From positions 1 to 64,000 of the forward strand of contig CAZCZE010000011.1 in NCBI GenBank assembly GCA_964503125.1: a DNA stretch of 64,000 bases, given 5' to 3'. The notes under the pieces were generated by a model that was not told where the DNA came from, searched no databases, and worked only from the letters and a program-made list of their open reading frames with translations. The first letter of the stretch is position 1. Every line of letters starts with the position of its first letter. The position numbers and the translations under genes were made by a program. This DNA comes from FEN-1219 sp964503125 (GTDB lineage Bacteria; Pseudomonadota; Gammaproteobacteria; Steroidobacterales; Rariloculaceae). Positions 1-11,123 of this stretch are shown in pieces.

Positions 1-147
1 GATGCAAAGAGCGACGCAAGCGGTGTCGTACTCGCCGACCAGGTCAAGAGCGTGGATTGGCGAGCTCGCAGCGCGCGTCGCAAAGGTCGCGTTTCACCCG
101 CGGTTCTGAGCGCCGTCAGCGTGCGCATCAAAGCGCTGTTGCCGTGA
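1..147 (+). CDS. MazF/PemK-family toxin, C-terminal part (cut by window start)
   Basis: Forty-eight codons and a stop are visible. The translation SDASGVVLADQVKSVDWRAR followed by KGRVSPAVLSAV matches the C-terminal strand and helix of MazF/PemK endoribonucleases, where a 'vLadQvksvD' strand precedes 'G.ls..vl..v...l'. Toxins of this family cleave mRNA and are normally paired with an upstream antitoxin, which would lie outside the window. The beginning is missing, so it is unclear whether the gene is intact. The family call is from motif recognition only. Confidence 0.6.
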   Translation, partial: DAKSDASGVVLADQVKSVDWRARSARRKGRVSPAVLSAVSVRIKALLP

Positions 148-165
148 TCAGGCCCGGCGAATGGG

Positions 166-238
<73 letters not shown>

Positions 239-293
239 ACAGGGCGCGGATTATCGGCTAGCTCGAACGGCGGCCGCAAGCCGGCCGCATCGA

Positions 294-1205
294 CTAGTGC
301 GTCGGCTCGGCCTCGTGCTCGGGGGCGAAGCCCCCTTCGAGGTGCTCGGGCGCGAACAACGAGGTCATCGCGGCCGTGGCCACGAGCACCAAGGCGATGA
401 GCAGCCACTCGGCCGCGATCGTGCGCCGTAACCCCGCTGCGGCGCCCTCCTCGCCGGCGAGCAGCCGCGGACCGAACCGCCATTTGTTGCGCGCCGCGAG
501 CGCCATGAGCGCCGCGAACGCGGCCGTCTTGCCCACGACCATCGCGCCGTAGGGCGTCGCGAGCTCGGCGAAGCTACGGACGAAGAGCACGGCCATGAGC
601 ACGCCGGCGACGAAGATCGCGGGTACGAGCCGCACGGCATGTGTCGAGAAGCGCGCGACGAGCGCTGGGGCGCGCACGCCCGTGTCGCGCACGCCGACGT
701 AGAGCCCCGTCAACCCGCCGACCCAGAACGCGGCCACGCCCACGTGCGCAAGCAGCAGCGGCGCGAGCACCCAACGCTGCGGGTGAATGACCGTGTGCCC
801 CATGAGGGCGAACGACCCGAGCGCGAGCACGGCGCCGGCCGTCGCCGCTCGCAGGTGCCAAACGCTCGCGCGATCGAGTGCGAGCAACAGCACGGCGAGC
901 CCGACGACACGCACGATGTGCGCGCTGCCGGAATTCGAGCGCAGCAGCAACGACTCGAGCGCCGGATCGAACGTGCTGCCGAAATTCCCGGCCATGCGCG
1001 CCGGCGTCAGCACGTAGTGCAGCACGACGGCGCTGAGCGCGACGAGCGCGGCCGCGCGCGCGATCGTGCGCAACGTCGCGGCCTGTTCGCGCGCGAGGTC
1101 GCGGTCGTAGACGGTGAGAAAAATCGCCGTGCCCGCGGCCTGGAACAGCGCGACGAATGCGATGGCGCGTAGGCCTATGACGAGCGCGTCGGTGGCGAGG
1201 AACAC
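294..1205 (-). CDS. copD: CopD family copper-resistance/uptake membrane protein
   Basis: The 303-residue protein is almost entirely hydrophobic, with about eight membrane segments from the first residues (DALVIGLRAIAFVALFQAAG) to near residue 285, and a charged, His/Glu-containing tail. This layout and the conserved hydrophobic-His pattern in the middle (GHTVIHPQRWVLAPLLLAHV) are those of CopD, the inner-membrane partner of CopC in copper handling. It lies six bases after copC on the same strand, so the two are almost certainly co-transcribed. The start is a GTG; no strong ribosome binding site is seen, consistent with coupling to copC. Confidence 0.85.
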   Translation of the reverse strand: MFLATDALVIGLRAIAFVALFQAAGTAIFLTVYDRDLAREQAATLRTIARAAALVALSAVVLHYVLTPARMAGNFGSTFDPALESLLLRSNSGSAHIVRVVGLAVLLLALDRASVWHLRAATAGAVLALGSFALMGHTVIHPQRWVLAPLLLAHVGVAAFWVGGLTGLYVGVRDTGVRAPALVARFSTHAVRLVPAIFVAGVLMAVLFVRSFAELATPYGAMVVGKTAAFAALMALAARNKWRFGPRLLAGEEGAAAGLRRTIAAEWLLIALVLVATAAMTSLFAPEHLEGGFAPEHEAEPTH

Positions 1206-1211
1206 CGGCCG

Positions 1212-1550
1212 TTATTGGACCGTGAAGGCGAACTCGCCCGAGACGATGTGTGTGTCGCCGCCCACGGCGCGCCAGACGACCGTGTGCTTGCCTGGCGTGA
1301 GAGCCTCGTGGATCGCGAGCTCGAATCTGTTGGCGACGGCCGTCGGCACGGCGTCGAGGTGCTTCTCGCGACCGCCGGCGTCGCTGAGCGCGACGGACGT
1401 CAGGCGCACGTTGCCCGCGAACGTCAGCGTGATCGCGCGCGGCGCGGCAACCGTGGTATCGGCCTCGGGGCTCGACGTCTTGAGAGCCGTGTGCGCGTAC
1501 GACGCGAACACAAGCAGCAATCCGCCGACGATCGAAAGCGTGCGGGTCAT
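1212..1550 (-). CDS. copC: CopC family periplasmic copper-binding protein
   Basis: This 112-residue protein has an N-terminal signal peptide (about residues 1-19) followed by a mature N terminus starting HTALKTSSPEAD. That is the copper-ligand His and 'SsPa' pattern of CopC. The second conserved His lies in GDTHIVSGEFAF near the C terminus, giving the all-beta CopC fold. The ATG at 1550 was chosen over upstream in-frame starts because a perfect AGGAGG sits seven bases before it and the signal peptide begins there. It is the first gene of a copC-copD pair and probably delivers or buffers periplasmic copper. Confidence 0.88.
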   Translation of the reverse strand: MTRTLSIVGGLLLVFASYAHTALKTSSPEADTTVAAPRAITLTFAGNVRLTSVALSDAGGREKHLDAVPTAVANRFELAIHEALTPGKHTVVWRAVGGDTHIVSGEFAFTVQ

Positions 1551-1619
1551 GCGACCTCCTGATGCCGAGAGTCTAACCGCTCCGCTCCACCGCGTCTCAA
1601 GCACGGCGAACCGGGCCAT

Positions 1620-1668
1620 CGGCAACTGCTCCTGCGTTGCTCTACCGCGGGCATCCCTGCCCGCGTCT
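1620..1668 (-). repeat. Solitary copy of the 48-bp two-hairpin repeat
   Basis: This single unit reads, on the plus strand, GGCAACTGCTCCTGCGTTGC, then TCTAC, then CGCGGGCATCCCTGCCCGCG (1646-1665). It is the same unit found several times in and next to dnaE2 at 55.6-59.7 kb. Here it lies between the divergent copC and hydroxy-acid oxidase genes. The palindrome has one mismatch (CATCCCTG) compared with the dnaE2 copies. Confidence 0.85.
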
Positions 1669-1722
1669 TGGGCGAGCCGTAAGAGCAATGGTATGGTGTC
1701 CCGCAGGCCGCAGGGGGACGTC

Positions 1723-2961
1723 ATGTCGATCGATGTTCGTGCGCAATCGCGCCGCAATTTCTTGCGTTTTCTCGCCGGGAGCCCGCTGCTCTATGGCCTG
1801 GGCGGCTCGCTCGCGGCGACAGCCGCGCACGCTCAAGATGACTCGGTGCTCTCGGGCTCGCTGGCTTTCGACGGCGTCATCGCGAGCCCGGCAGACGCCC
1901 TGAACGTCTGGGACTTCGAAGCCGCGCTGCGCGCGCGCCTCAACGCCGGCCACTTCGCGTATATGGCCCAGGGCTCCGACGACTTGGGCACGATCGCGGC
2001 GAACCGCGCCGGCTTCACGAAGATCGGCCTGCGGCCGCAGCGTCTCGTCGACATCGCGAGCGTCGACTTGGCCGTCGAGGTGTTCGGCCAGCGTTTGAGC
2101 TCGCCGATTTTTCTGTGCCCCGTCGGCGCACAGCTCATGTTCCACCCCGAGGGCGAGGTCGCCGTGGCACGCGCCGCCAAAGCCAAGAACGCGTTGCAGG
2201 TGCTCTCGACGGTCACGAACTACTCGGTGGAGGACGTCGCGGCCGCGCGCGACGGCCCGGGCTGGTTCCAGCTTTACACGACGTCGGATTGGCCGAGCAC
2301 GCAGCGCATGCTCGAGCGGGCCGAGGACTCCGGCTGCACGGCCGTCGCGTGGACCGTCGACATCCCCGCGCGCAACCTCGAGGCCGTCGGCCGCTTCGAC
2401 CGCGACACCGACCCGCTGTGCCAGGCCTGTCACGCCGGCATGCCCGCCAATCCGTTCGAGCTGCGGCACATGTTTGACGGCGTCGACATGACGCGAGTGC
2501 GCTTTGGCCTAGGCGGTCTCACGTGGGACTACGTCGAGCGGCTCAAGGGCGCGACGAAGATGAAGGTGCTGCTCAAGGGCATCCAGACCCGCGAGGACGC
2601 CGCGCGCTGTCTCGAGCACGGCGCCGACGGCATCGTCGTGAGCAATCACGGCGGCCGCGCCGACGAGACGAACCGCGGCGCGATCGACTGCCTGCCCGAG
2701 GTCGTCGCGGCCGTCGGCGGCCGCATCCCCGTGTTCGTCGACAGCGGCTTCCGCCGCGGCACCGACATCTTCAAGGCGCTCGCGCTCGGCGCCACGGCCG
2801 TCGGCATCGGCCGGCCTTACATCTGGGGCTTAGGCGCGTTCGGCCAGCCGGGTGTCGAGCGCGTGCTCGATATCCTCCAGCGCGAGCTGCGCATCGTCAT
2901 GCAGCAGATGGGCGCCGCGAAGATCGCCGACATCTCGCGCGGTTCGCTCGAGCTGCCGTAG
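1723..2961 (+). CDS. FMN-dependent alpha-hydroxy-acid oxidase, Tat-exported
   Basis: This 412-residue enzyme resembles lactate oxidase and lactate 2-monooxygenase. It has the TIM-barrel FMN signatures PIFLCPVGAQLMFHPEGE, YTTSDWPSTQRML, a substrate-binding stretch beginning SNHGG, and the phosphate-binding DSGFRRGTDIFKAL...GATAVGIGRPY. The active-site His is in SNHGGRA. The N terminus carries a twin-arginine motif (RRNFLRF) followed by a hydrophobic stretch ending AHAQ, so export of the folded flavoprotein is expected. The ATG at 1723 follows a GGGGGA Shine-Dalgarno; an upstream in-frame ATG (1693) has none. The exact 2-hydroxy acid cannot be read from the sequence. Confidence 0.85.
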   Translation: MSIDVRAQSRRNFLRFLAGSPLLYGLGGSLAATAAHAQDDSVLSGSLAFDGVIASPADALNVWDFEAALRARLNAGHFAYMAQGSDDLGTIAANRAGFTKIGLRPQRLVDIASVDLAVEVFGQRLSSPIFLCPVGAQLMFHPEGEVAVARAAKAKNALQVLSTVTNYSVEDVAAARDGPGWFQLYTTSDWPSTQRMLERAEDSGCTAVAWTVDIPARNLEAVGRFDRDTDPLCQACHAGMPANPFELRHMFDGVDMTRVRFGLGGLTWDYVERLKGATKMKVLLKGIQTREDAARCLEHGADGIVVSNHGGRADETNRGAIDCLPEVVAAVGGRIPVFVDSGFRRGTDIFKALALGATAVGIGRPYIWGLGAFGQPGVERVLDILQRELRIVMQQMGAAKIADISRGSLELP

Positions 2962-2965
2962 CGCG

Positions 2966-3376
<411 letters not shown>

Positions 3377-3480
3377 AACGTGTCCGCTCGCGGAACGTTC
3401 TATTCTAGGTCCGCGCCTCGCCTGCTACGATACCCGCCGGCGTTTCGACTCCTCGTCGGCGGCTGCAAAGGGAAGATTGG

Positions 3481-4167
3481 ATGACACCCGAGCGATTCGC
3501 CAAGCTCCAGCGCGCCCTCGACCGTCGGCAACCCGACCTCACGGTGTTCATGGACGCCGTGAACAAGTCGCACAACTTTTCCGCGATCATCCGCACCGCC
3601 GACGCCGTCGGCATCCAGCGGTTGCACACGATCTCGGCGGGCGACTCGCTGCGCCGCCATCACATGATCGCGGGCGGCACGAAGCACTGGGTGGGGGTTA
3701 CGCTGCATCGCTCGACGAAGGCCGCGCTCGCGGCGCTGCGCGCCGAGGGTTGGCAGCTCGTGGCCGCGCATACGGGCGAAAAGACCCGTGACTATCGCGA
3801 CGTGGATTACACGGCCAAGGTGGCGCTCATGGTCGGTGCCGAGCTCGTCGGGTTGAGCGACGCGGCCCTGGCGGCCGCCGACCACCGCGTCGCGATTCCG
3901 ATGCACGGGCTCGGCACGTCGCTCAACGTCTCGGTGGCGGTGGGCGTCATCCTGCTCGAGGCCGAGCGGCAACGGCTCGCGGCCGGGCTTTATGACCGCT
4001 CGCGGCTCACGCCCGAGGAGCGCGAGCGCACGCTGTTCGAGTGGTCGTATCCCGACATCGCGGAACGCTGCCGGCAGCACGGCCGCCCCTACCCCCCGCT
4101 CAAGGCCGACGGCACGCTGGCGTCGAATCCCTTGCTCGACGTGTCGACGGTGAGCCCGCGCGAGTAG
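3481..4167 (+). CDS. trmH: tRNA (guanosine-18-2'-O)-methyltransferase TrmH
   Basis: The 228-residue length is that of TrmH. The SpoU/SPOUT knot motifs are present: NKSHNFSAIIRTADAVG (motif 1), the middle Asp/Glu-rich strand VGAELVGLSDAAL, and GTSLNVSVAVGVILLEAERQ (motif 3), which binds AdoMet in the trefoil knot. The TrmH-specific C-terminal extension (YPDIAERCRQHGRPYPPL) is also present and separates it from generic SpoU enzymes. It methylates the ribose of G18 in the tRNA D loop. Confidence 0.92.
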   Translation: MTPERFAKLQRALDRRQPDLTVFMDAVNKSHNFSAIIRTADAVGIQRLHTISAGDSLRRHHMIAGGTKHWVGVTLHRSTKAALAALRAEGWQLVAAHTGEKTRDYRDVDYTAKVALMVGAELVGLSDAALAAADHRVAIPMHGLGTSLNVSVAVGVILLEAERQRLAAGLYDRSRLTPEERERTLFEWSYPDIAERCRQHGRPYPPLKADGTLASNPLLDVSTVSPRE

Positions 4168-4173
4168 CGCGAC

Positions 4174-4839
4174 CTATTTGCTGCCGTTGCTCGCCGGCGT
4201 TTCGCCGGGCGGCTCGCCGGCCGGCGGCGCCGCGACGGGTGCGTCGGCGACGAGAGGTTCGCCGTAAGGCAGCTCCAGCGTCTTGACCTTGCCGTACCCC
4301 GGAATCGTGACGATGTAGATCCTGTCGTACTCGTTGGGTGTAAACGGCTGCAAGCGCTTGCTGCCGTGGAGCTCGTCGATGAGCGGCGCGATCGTGTTCG
4401 AGTGCGACACGATGAGCACGATCTCGCCGCCGTGATCGCGCTTCACTCGATCCATGAAGCGTTTCGTGTCGAGGTGGTCGGCGATCTCGACGGTGACGTT
4501 CAACCGCTTGGCGAGCGGCGCGGCCGTCTCCTGCGTGCGGCGTTTGTCGCTCGCGTAGATGGCGTTGACGCCCGCGACGACGTCGATATTGTCGAGAACG
4601 TCGGCGAGGAGCTCCGCGCGCCGGCGCCCGCGCGCGCTCAGCGGCGGGTCGTCGGCGGGATCCGCGGACATCGCGGCTTCGGTGTCGGCGTGCCGCACGA
4701 AGATCACGGTCGTGCTCTGGCGCTCCGCCAAGAAGTACGCGAAACCGAGCGCCACGACCGTGTAGCCGACGACGGGGATGAGGCGTAGCTTCCGCCGCCG
4801 GCGGCGATCCATCGAGCTCGGCAATGTCGGCGTCGCCAT
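4174..4839 (-). CDS. Membrane-anchored histidine phosphatase superfamily protein
   Basis: This 221-residue protein has one N-terminal membrane segment (about residues 20-38) and then a phosphoglycerate-mutase/SixA-like fold. VIFVRHADTE carries the catalytic His, LSARGRRRAELLADVL is the conserved helix, ASDKRRTQETAAPLA is the second Arg motif, and VSHSNTIAPL holds the second catalytic His. The catalytic domain probably faces the periplasm. The tail is Pro/Gly/Ala-rich and likely disordered. The substrate is unknown. It lies two bases downstream of the small membrane gene at 4842-5162. Confidence 0.75.
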   Translation of the reverse strand: MATPTLPSSMDRRRRRKLRLIPVVGYTVVALGFAYFLAERQSTTVIFVRHADTEAAMSADPADDPPLSARGRRRAELLADVLDNIDVVAGVNAIYASDKRRTQETAAPLAKRLNVTVEIADHLDTKRFMDRVKRDHGGEIVLIVSHSNTIAPLIDELHGSKRLQPFTPNEYDRIYIVTIPGYGKVKTLELPYGEPLVADAPVAAPPAGEPPGETPASNGSK

Positions 4840-4841
4840 GG

Positions 4842-5162
4842 TCAGCTCTGTTTACCCGAGCGGCGCCGCTCGGCGTCGGCGTCGGCATCGACCACTTCGT
4901 ACTCGCCTTCGATGTAGCGGATGCCTTTGGCGGGCCGCCCGGGTCCGCCGCCTTCCGGGCCCCGGCCGCGCAGCTTGCGGCGCAGCCACCAGCGCCGAAT
5001 CGCGAACACGACGAAGCCGATGGCCGCGAGGCCGAGAAACGCGAGCAGCACGAACGCGCCCATGATCACGGCGCCGACGATGACCACGCCGAGCGCGAGC
5101 AGCGACAGGATCTGAGCGAGCGGGTTGCCCGAGGCGTTGAAACCGAGCCGCCGACCGTCCAT
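4842..5162 (-). CDS. Small membrane protein of unknown function
   Basis: A 106-residue protein has a strongly hydrophobic centre (about residues 17-55, probably two membrane segments), then a basic stretch RRWWLRRKLRGRG and an acidic/basic tail ending EGEYEVVDADADAERRRS. The tail 'YIEGEYEVVD' is typical of short conserved membrane proteins of Xanthomonadales-like genomes that have no assigned function. It shares an operon with the histidine phosphatase. Confidence 0.6.
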   Translation of the reverse strand: MDGRRLGFNASGNPLAQILSLLALGVVIVGAVIMGAFVLLAFLGLAAIGFVVFAIRRWWLRRKLRGRGPEGGGPGRPAKGIRYIEGEYEVVDADADAERRRSGKQS

Positions 5163-5182
5163 GGGCCGATTCTAGCGCAACG

Positions 5183-6103
5183 TCAGTCCAGCCGGCGGTA
5201 GAACCCGTCGAACCAGACGACCCAGGCCTGGGCCGCGAGGTCGAACTCCTCGAGCCGTTGGCGCACGCGGCCGTCGGCGCCTTCGGTCCAGGTGCCGCGG
5301 AACGCCACGACGCGGTTCGGCTCGACGTATTCGAGCGTGCCTTCCATGCGCATCGTGCCGCTGCCGGCCGTGCCCGTGATGTCGAACAGCGTGCCGCCCG
5401 ACCCGGTCCACACTTGGCGCCACTCGCCGCGGCTCGGCAGATAGAACGTGACACTCGTACCCGTCGCTCCGCCCGCGCCCTCCCAGCGCTCCTGGATCGA
5501 GCAGCCGCCGTCGCGTTTGCCGATCGTGTTGGTGCCGATCAACGTGCCGTCGGGCATGCGCACTTCCCAACGCCCGAGCCAGAAATCGAAATCGGCGGCG
5601 TGCTCGAGCCCCTCGCACGGATAGACCCGCGCGCGGACGTTGCGATGCACGCGCTGAAATCGACTCAGCGCGCGAAAGCGATCGAGCTCGGGTGCCGTCT
5701 CGACGAGCGCGAGCGCGCGCAAACCGCTGTGATCGGCGGCATCGAGCGCCGCGAGCGCCTCGTCGTCGCGGCCGAGCAGCGCCAAGTTGCGCGCGCGCTC
5801 GAGGTCGATCATGGCCTCGGGCGCGTTGGCCGTGCGCGCCGATTCGAGCGTGGCCAACGCGTCGTCGTGACGCGTAAGCTCGCGTTGCGCTTGCGCGATG
5901 CGCAGCCAGCTCAACCGGTCCTCGGGGTACGCGGCGAGGATCTCGCGGTACTCGGCGATCGCTTCTTCCCAGCGGCCCTGCTCGAACGCGAGCTGCGCGG
6001 GGTCGGCGACGGGCAACGGCGCTTGGCCTTCTTGAGCGAACGCGGTGGCCGCGGCCGCGACGAGCAGCACTGCGAAACCCGTCGACGTGATGATGGGCCG
6101 CAT
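5183..6103 (-). CDS. Exported TPR protein with a C-terminal DUF1579-like domain
   Basis: This 306-residue protein starts with a signal peptide ending at about AFAQ (residue 24). Residues 35-150 form tetratricopeptide-like helices (AFEQGRWEEAIAEYREILAA, RLSWLRIAQAQRELTRHDDA). The second half (from DFDFWLGRWEVRMPDG) is a lipocalin-like beta domain seen in 'DUF1579'-type proteins, with the repeated G-W/F strand pattern. The function is unknown; the first half suggests protein contacts and the second small-ligand binding. Confidence 0.65.
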   Translation of the reverse strand: MRPIITSTGFAVLLVAAAATAFAQEGQAPLPVADPAQLAFEQGRWEEAIAEYREILAAYPEDRLSWLRIAQAQRELTRHDDALATLESARTANAPEAMIDLERARNLALLGRDDEALAALDAADHSGLRALALVETAPELDRFRALSRFQRVHRNVRARVYPCEGLEHAADFDFWLGRWEVRMPDGTLIGTNTIGKRDGGCSIQERWEGAGGATGTSVTFYLPSRGEWRQVWTGSGGTLFDITGTAGSGTMRMEGTLEYVEPNRVVAFRGTWTEGADGRVRQRLEEFDLAAQAWVVWFDGFYRRLD

Positions 6104-6243
6104 CGTTCAGGCCTGTTCTTGTTGGGGGCGCGGCCATCATAGCCGCGGAGCGCGCCGTTGTGTGCGGGCCATGGCCCGGCGCTTAGCCGGGCCGCGCGGG
6201 CGTCGGTTGCATCGCCCGAAACGGGCCAGGAGAATGCATCGAC

Positions 6244-6331
6244 GGAGAGGTGGCAGAGCGGTCGAATGCGGCGGTCTTGAAAACCGTTAGCCCGCAAGGG
6301 CTCGGGGGTTCGAATCCCTCCCTCTCCGCCA
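6244..6331 (+). tRNA. tRNA-Ser (anticodon TGA)
   Basis: An 88-nt class II tRNA including an encoded CCA. Its acceptor is GGAGAGG/CCTCTCC and its anticodon stem GCGGT/ACCGT has loop CTTGAAA (anticodon TGA). There is a long variable arm (TAGCCCGCAAGGGCTC) and T loop TTCGAAT. The long variable arm and G discriminator are serine features. It is followed within 20 bases by DNA resembling an insertion-sequence end. Confidence 0.95.
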
Positions 6332-6490
6332 CCATCGAACGGTGTATTCCGGGCACATGGTTGACACCCTATTCCGGAGACATGCGGTTGCAATGACGAC
6401 AACGGGACTTCCGATCACGGCCGAGCCGACCGCTCGCCGAAATCATCGCTCGGGCCGAACAAGGCAAGCAGGACTGCCCTTGCGAAGGGC
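6332..6490. mobile_element. Possible remnant of an IS481-type insertion-sequence end
   Basis: The stretch contains two close versions of a motif, TTCCGGGCACATGGTTGACACC and ATTCCGGAGACATG, of the kind often found at the ends of IS481-family elements, where 'TCCGGA.ACATG' is repeated. No transposase remains. It lies between tRNA-Ser and the patatin gene. This rests on memory of IS ends, not on a search. Confidence 0.3.
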
Positions 6491-7402
6491 ATGTCCGTGA
6501 CGGCGTCGCAAAGACCGCGCATTGGGCTCGCGCTCGGGAGCGGCTCTGCGCGGGGGTGGGCGCACATCGGCGTGATCCGCGCGCTCGAACACGCGGGTGT
6601 TCGCCCGGATCTAGTTTGCGGAACCTCGATCGGCGCACTGGTCGGCGCCGCCTACGCTCTGGGCGAGCTCGATCGGCTCGAAAGCTGGGTACGCGAACTG
6701 CGGACCGGAGAAGTCATCCGGTTCATGGACGTGGGCCTCGGCAGCGGCGTGCTCAAGGGCGATCGCTTGATGGAGTTCTTCCGCGCAAACGTTCGCGACC
6801 GCCCGATCGAAGACCTCCCCGTTCCCTTCGCCGCCGTCGCGACTTCGCTGCAAACCGGTGCCGAGGTGTGGCTGCGCAGCGGCTCGACGCTCGATGCCGT
6901 ACGCTCGTCGATTGCTCTGCCCGGAGTGTTCGCGCCTACGCGCTGGCAAGGGTCGCTATTGGTCGACGGCGGGCTCGTCAACCCGATTCCTGTGTCGCTC
7001 GCCCGGGCGATGGGCGCCGATATCGTGATCGCCGTCGACCTCGGGTCCGACATCCTCGGGCGCCGTTTTCGTGCTGCTCCGGCCGCCGAGCCGCCGCCCC
7101 GCACCGCGCAAAAGTGGATGCGTCAACTGCAAGAAAATTTGAGCGCGCTCGCGCCTGAAAAGGCGCCGGAGGCTGCGACGCCGTCGATGCTCGACGTCCT
7201 GGCCGCGTCCCTCGACATCGTGCTGGTGAGAACCGCGCGGAGCCGTATGGCCGGCGAGCCGCCCGACGTCCTAGTGGCACCGCGGCTCGCACAGCTTCGC
7301 TTGTTCGATTTTCACCGGGCGAACGAAGCGATCGAGGAAGGACGGCGCGCGGTGGAGAGGGCTGCTCACAGCCTCGCTGTGCTCGACGAGCAAACGTCCT
7401 GA
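6491..7402 (+). CDS. Patatin-like phospholipase (RssA-like)
   Basis: The 303-residue protein has the complete patatin catalytic set. LALGSGSARGWAHIGVIRAL holds the glycine-rich oxyanion loop, GTSIGALVGAAYA the GxSxG nucleophile (near residue 47), and LLVDGGLVNPIPV the DGG of the Ser-Asp dyad. No signal peptide is present, so it is probably cytoplasmic or peripherally membrane bound, like RssA/YchK. The ATG at 6491 is preceded by GAAGGG. The likely activity is lipid acyl hydrolysis. Confidence 0.85.
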   Translation: MSVTASQRPRIGLALGSGSARGWAHIGVIRALEHAGVRPDLVCGTSIGALVGAAYALGELDRLESWVRELRTGEVIRFMDVGLGSGVLKGDRLMEFFRANVRDRPIEDLPVPFAAVATSLQTGAEVWLRSGSTLDAVRSSIALPGVFAPTRWQGSLLVDGGLVNPIPVSLARAMGADIVIAVDLGSDILGRRFRAAPAAEPPPRTAQKWMRQLQENLSALAPEKAPEAATPSMLDVLAASLDIVLVRTARSRMAGEPPDVLVAPRLAQLRLFDFHRANEAIEEGRRAVERAAHSLAVLDEQTS

Positions 7403-7431
7403 CGCCATCGCGGCCGCGTCGAGCGCATCGA

Positions 7432-7681
7432 GTACGAGTCGCTGACACGCAGGCGTGGATCGAGTTTCTGCGCGACACGCGCTCGTCGGTTTGCGAGCGT
7501 GTCGACACACTACTTGAATCGCGAATCGCCACGTGCGACGCCGTTCGAATGGAAGTCCTCGCCGGTGCGGGCGACCAGGAGCACTTGGGGCAACTCCGGC
7601 GGCTGCTTGCGCCGGCCACTTATTGACCAAGACTTCACGGCCATTGCTGCGGCCACTGACCTTCGCATCGACGACGCGTAG
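7432..7681 (+). pseudogene. vapC: Decayed VapC (PIN-domain) toxin gene
   Basis: No start codon is present. From 7444 the frame reads DTQAWIEFLRDTRSSVCERV...ATCDAVRMEVLAGAGDQEHL, which is the first half of a VapC toxin. It includes the first catalytic Asp (DTQAW) and the conserved Glu (MEVLAG), and ends at an in-frame TGA (7624-7626). In another frame, DQDFTAIAAATDLRI (to 7681) matches the C terminus of the same family. About 35 central residues holding the other acidic residues are gone, and no vapB is present. It fills the 470-bp gap between the patatin gene and mrpA. Confidence 0.75.
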
Positions 7682-7875
7682 GGGGGCAGCCAGCGCCGGC
7701 CCGAGCAAAAAGAACGGCGGAGGCTGTATTCCGCCACCCACCGACGACTCGGCTCCGGCATTTTTTCCTGTAAGCTCGCCCAATCGCCGCCCGCCGTTGC
7801 GGCCACTTTCGCGATAGCGCAACGACCGATGACGAGATCAATGCTCGAGGTGACGACGCGGCCGAGGGATGCTCG

Positions 7876-10778
<2,903 letters not shown>

Positions 10779-10779
<1 letters not shown>

Positions 10780-11123
10780 TGGAAATCGTCTTCGCCATCG
10801 CGATCGGGGTGTTGGCCGGATCCGGCGTGTGGCTTCTGCTGCGCCCGCGCACGTTCCAGGTGCTCATGGGGCTCACGCTGATGTCGTATGCGACGAACTT
10901 GTTCATCTTCGGGGTCGGCCGCCTCAAGACGGGCCGCGCCCCGATCGTCGTCGACGAGCGCGCGCTCGACCCGGCCTTGTATGCCGATCCCGTGCCGCAG
11001 GCGCTCGTCCTCACGGCGATCGTGATCGGCTTCGGCACCACGGCGCTGTTTCTCGTCCTGCTACTCGCGCTGCGCGCCCTCACGGGCACGGACCACGTCG
11101 ACGGCCGGGAGAACGTCTCGTGA
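10779..11123 (+). CDS. mrpC: Mrp antiporter subunit C (NuoK-like)
   Basis: The 114-residue protein has three membrane helices and the NuoK/MrpC signature: GVWLLLRPRTFQVLMGLTLMSYATNLFIF, then DPVPQALVLTAIVIGFGTTALFL. Its ATG shares one base with the TGA of mrpA (TGATG), implying translational coupling. It is an inner-membrane subunit of the antiporter. Confidence 0.93.

Noticed and set aside
1114..1722. Long N-terminal extension of the hydroxy-acid oxidase
   Set aside because: It runs antisense through copC and the repeat; the Tat signal and Shine-Dalgarno place the start at 1723.
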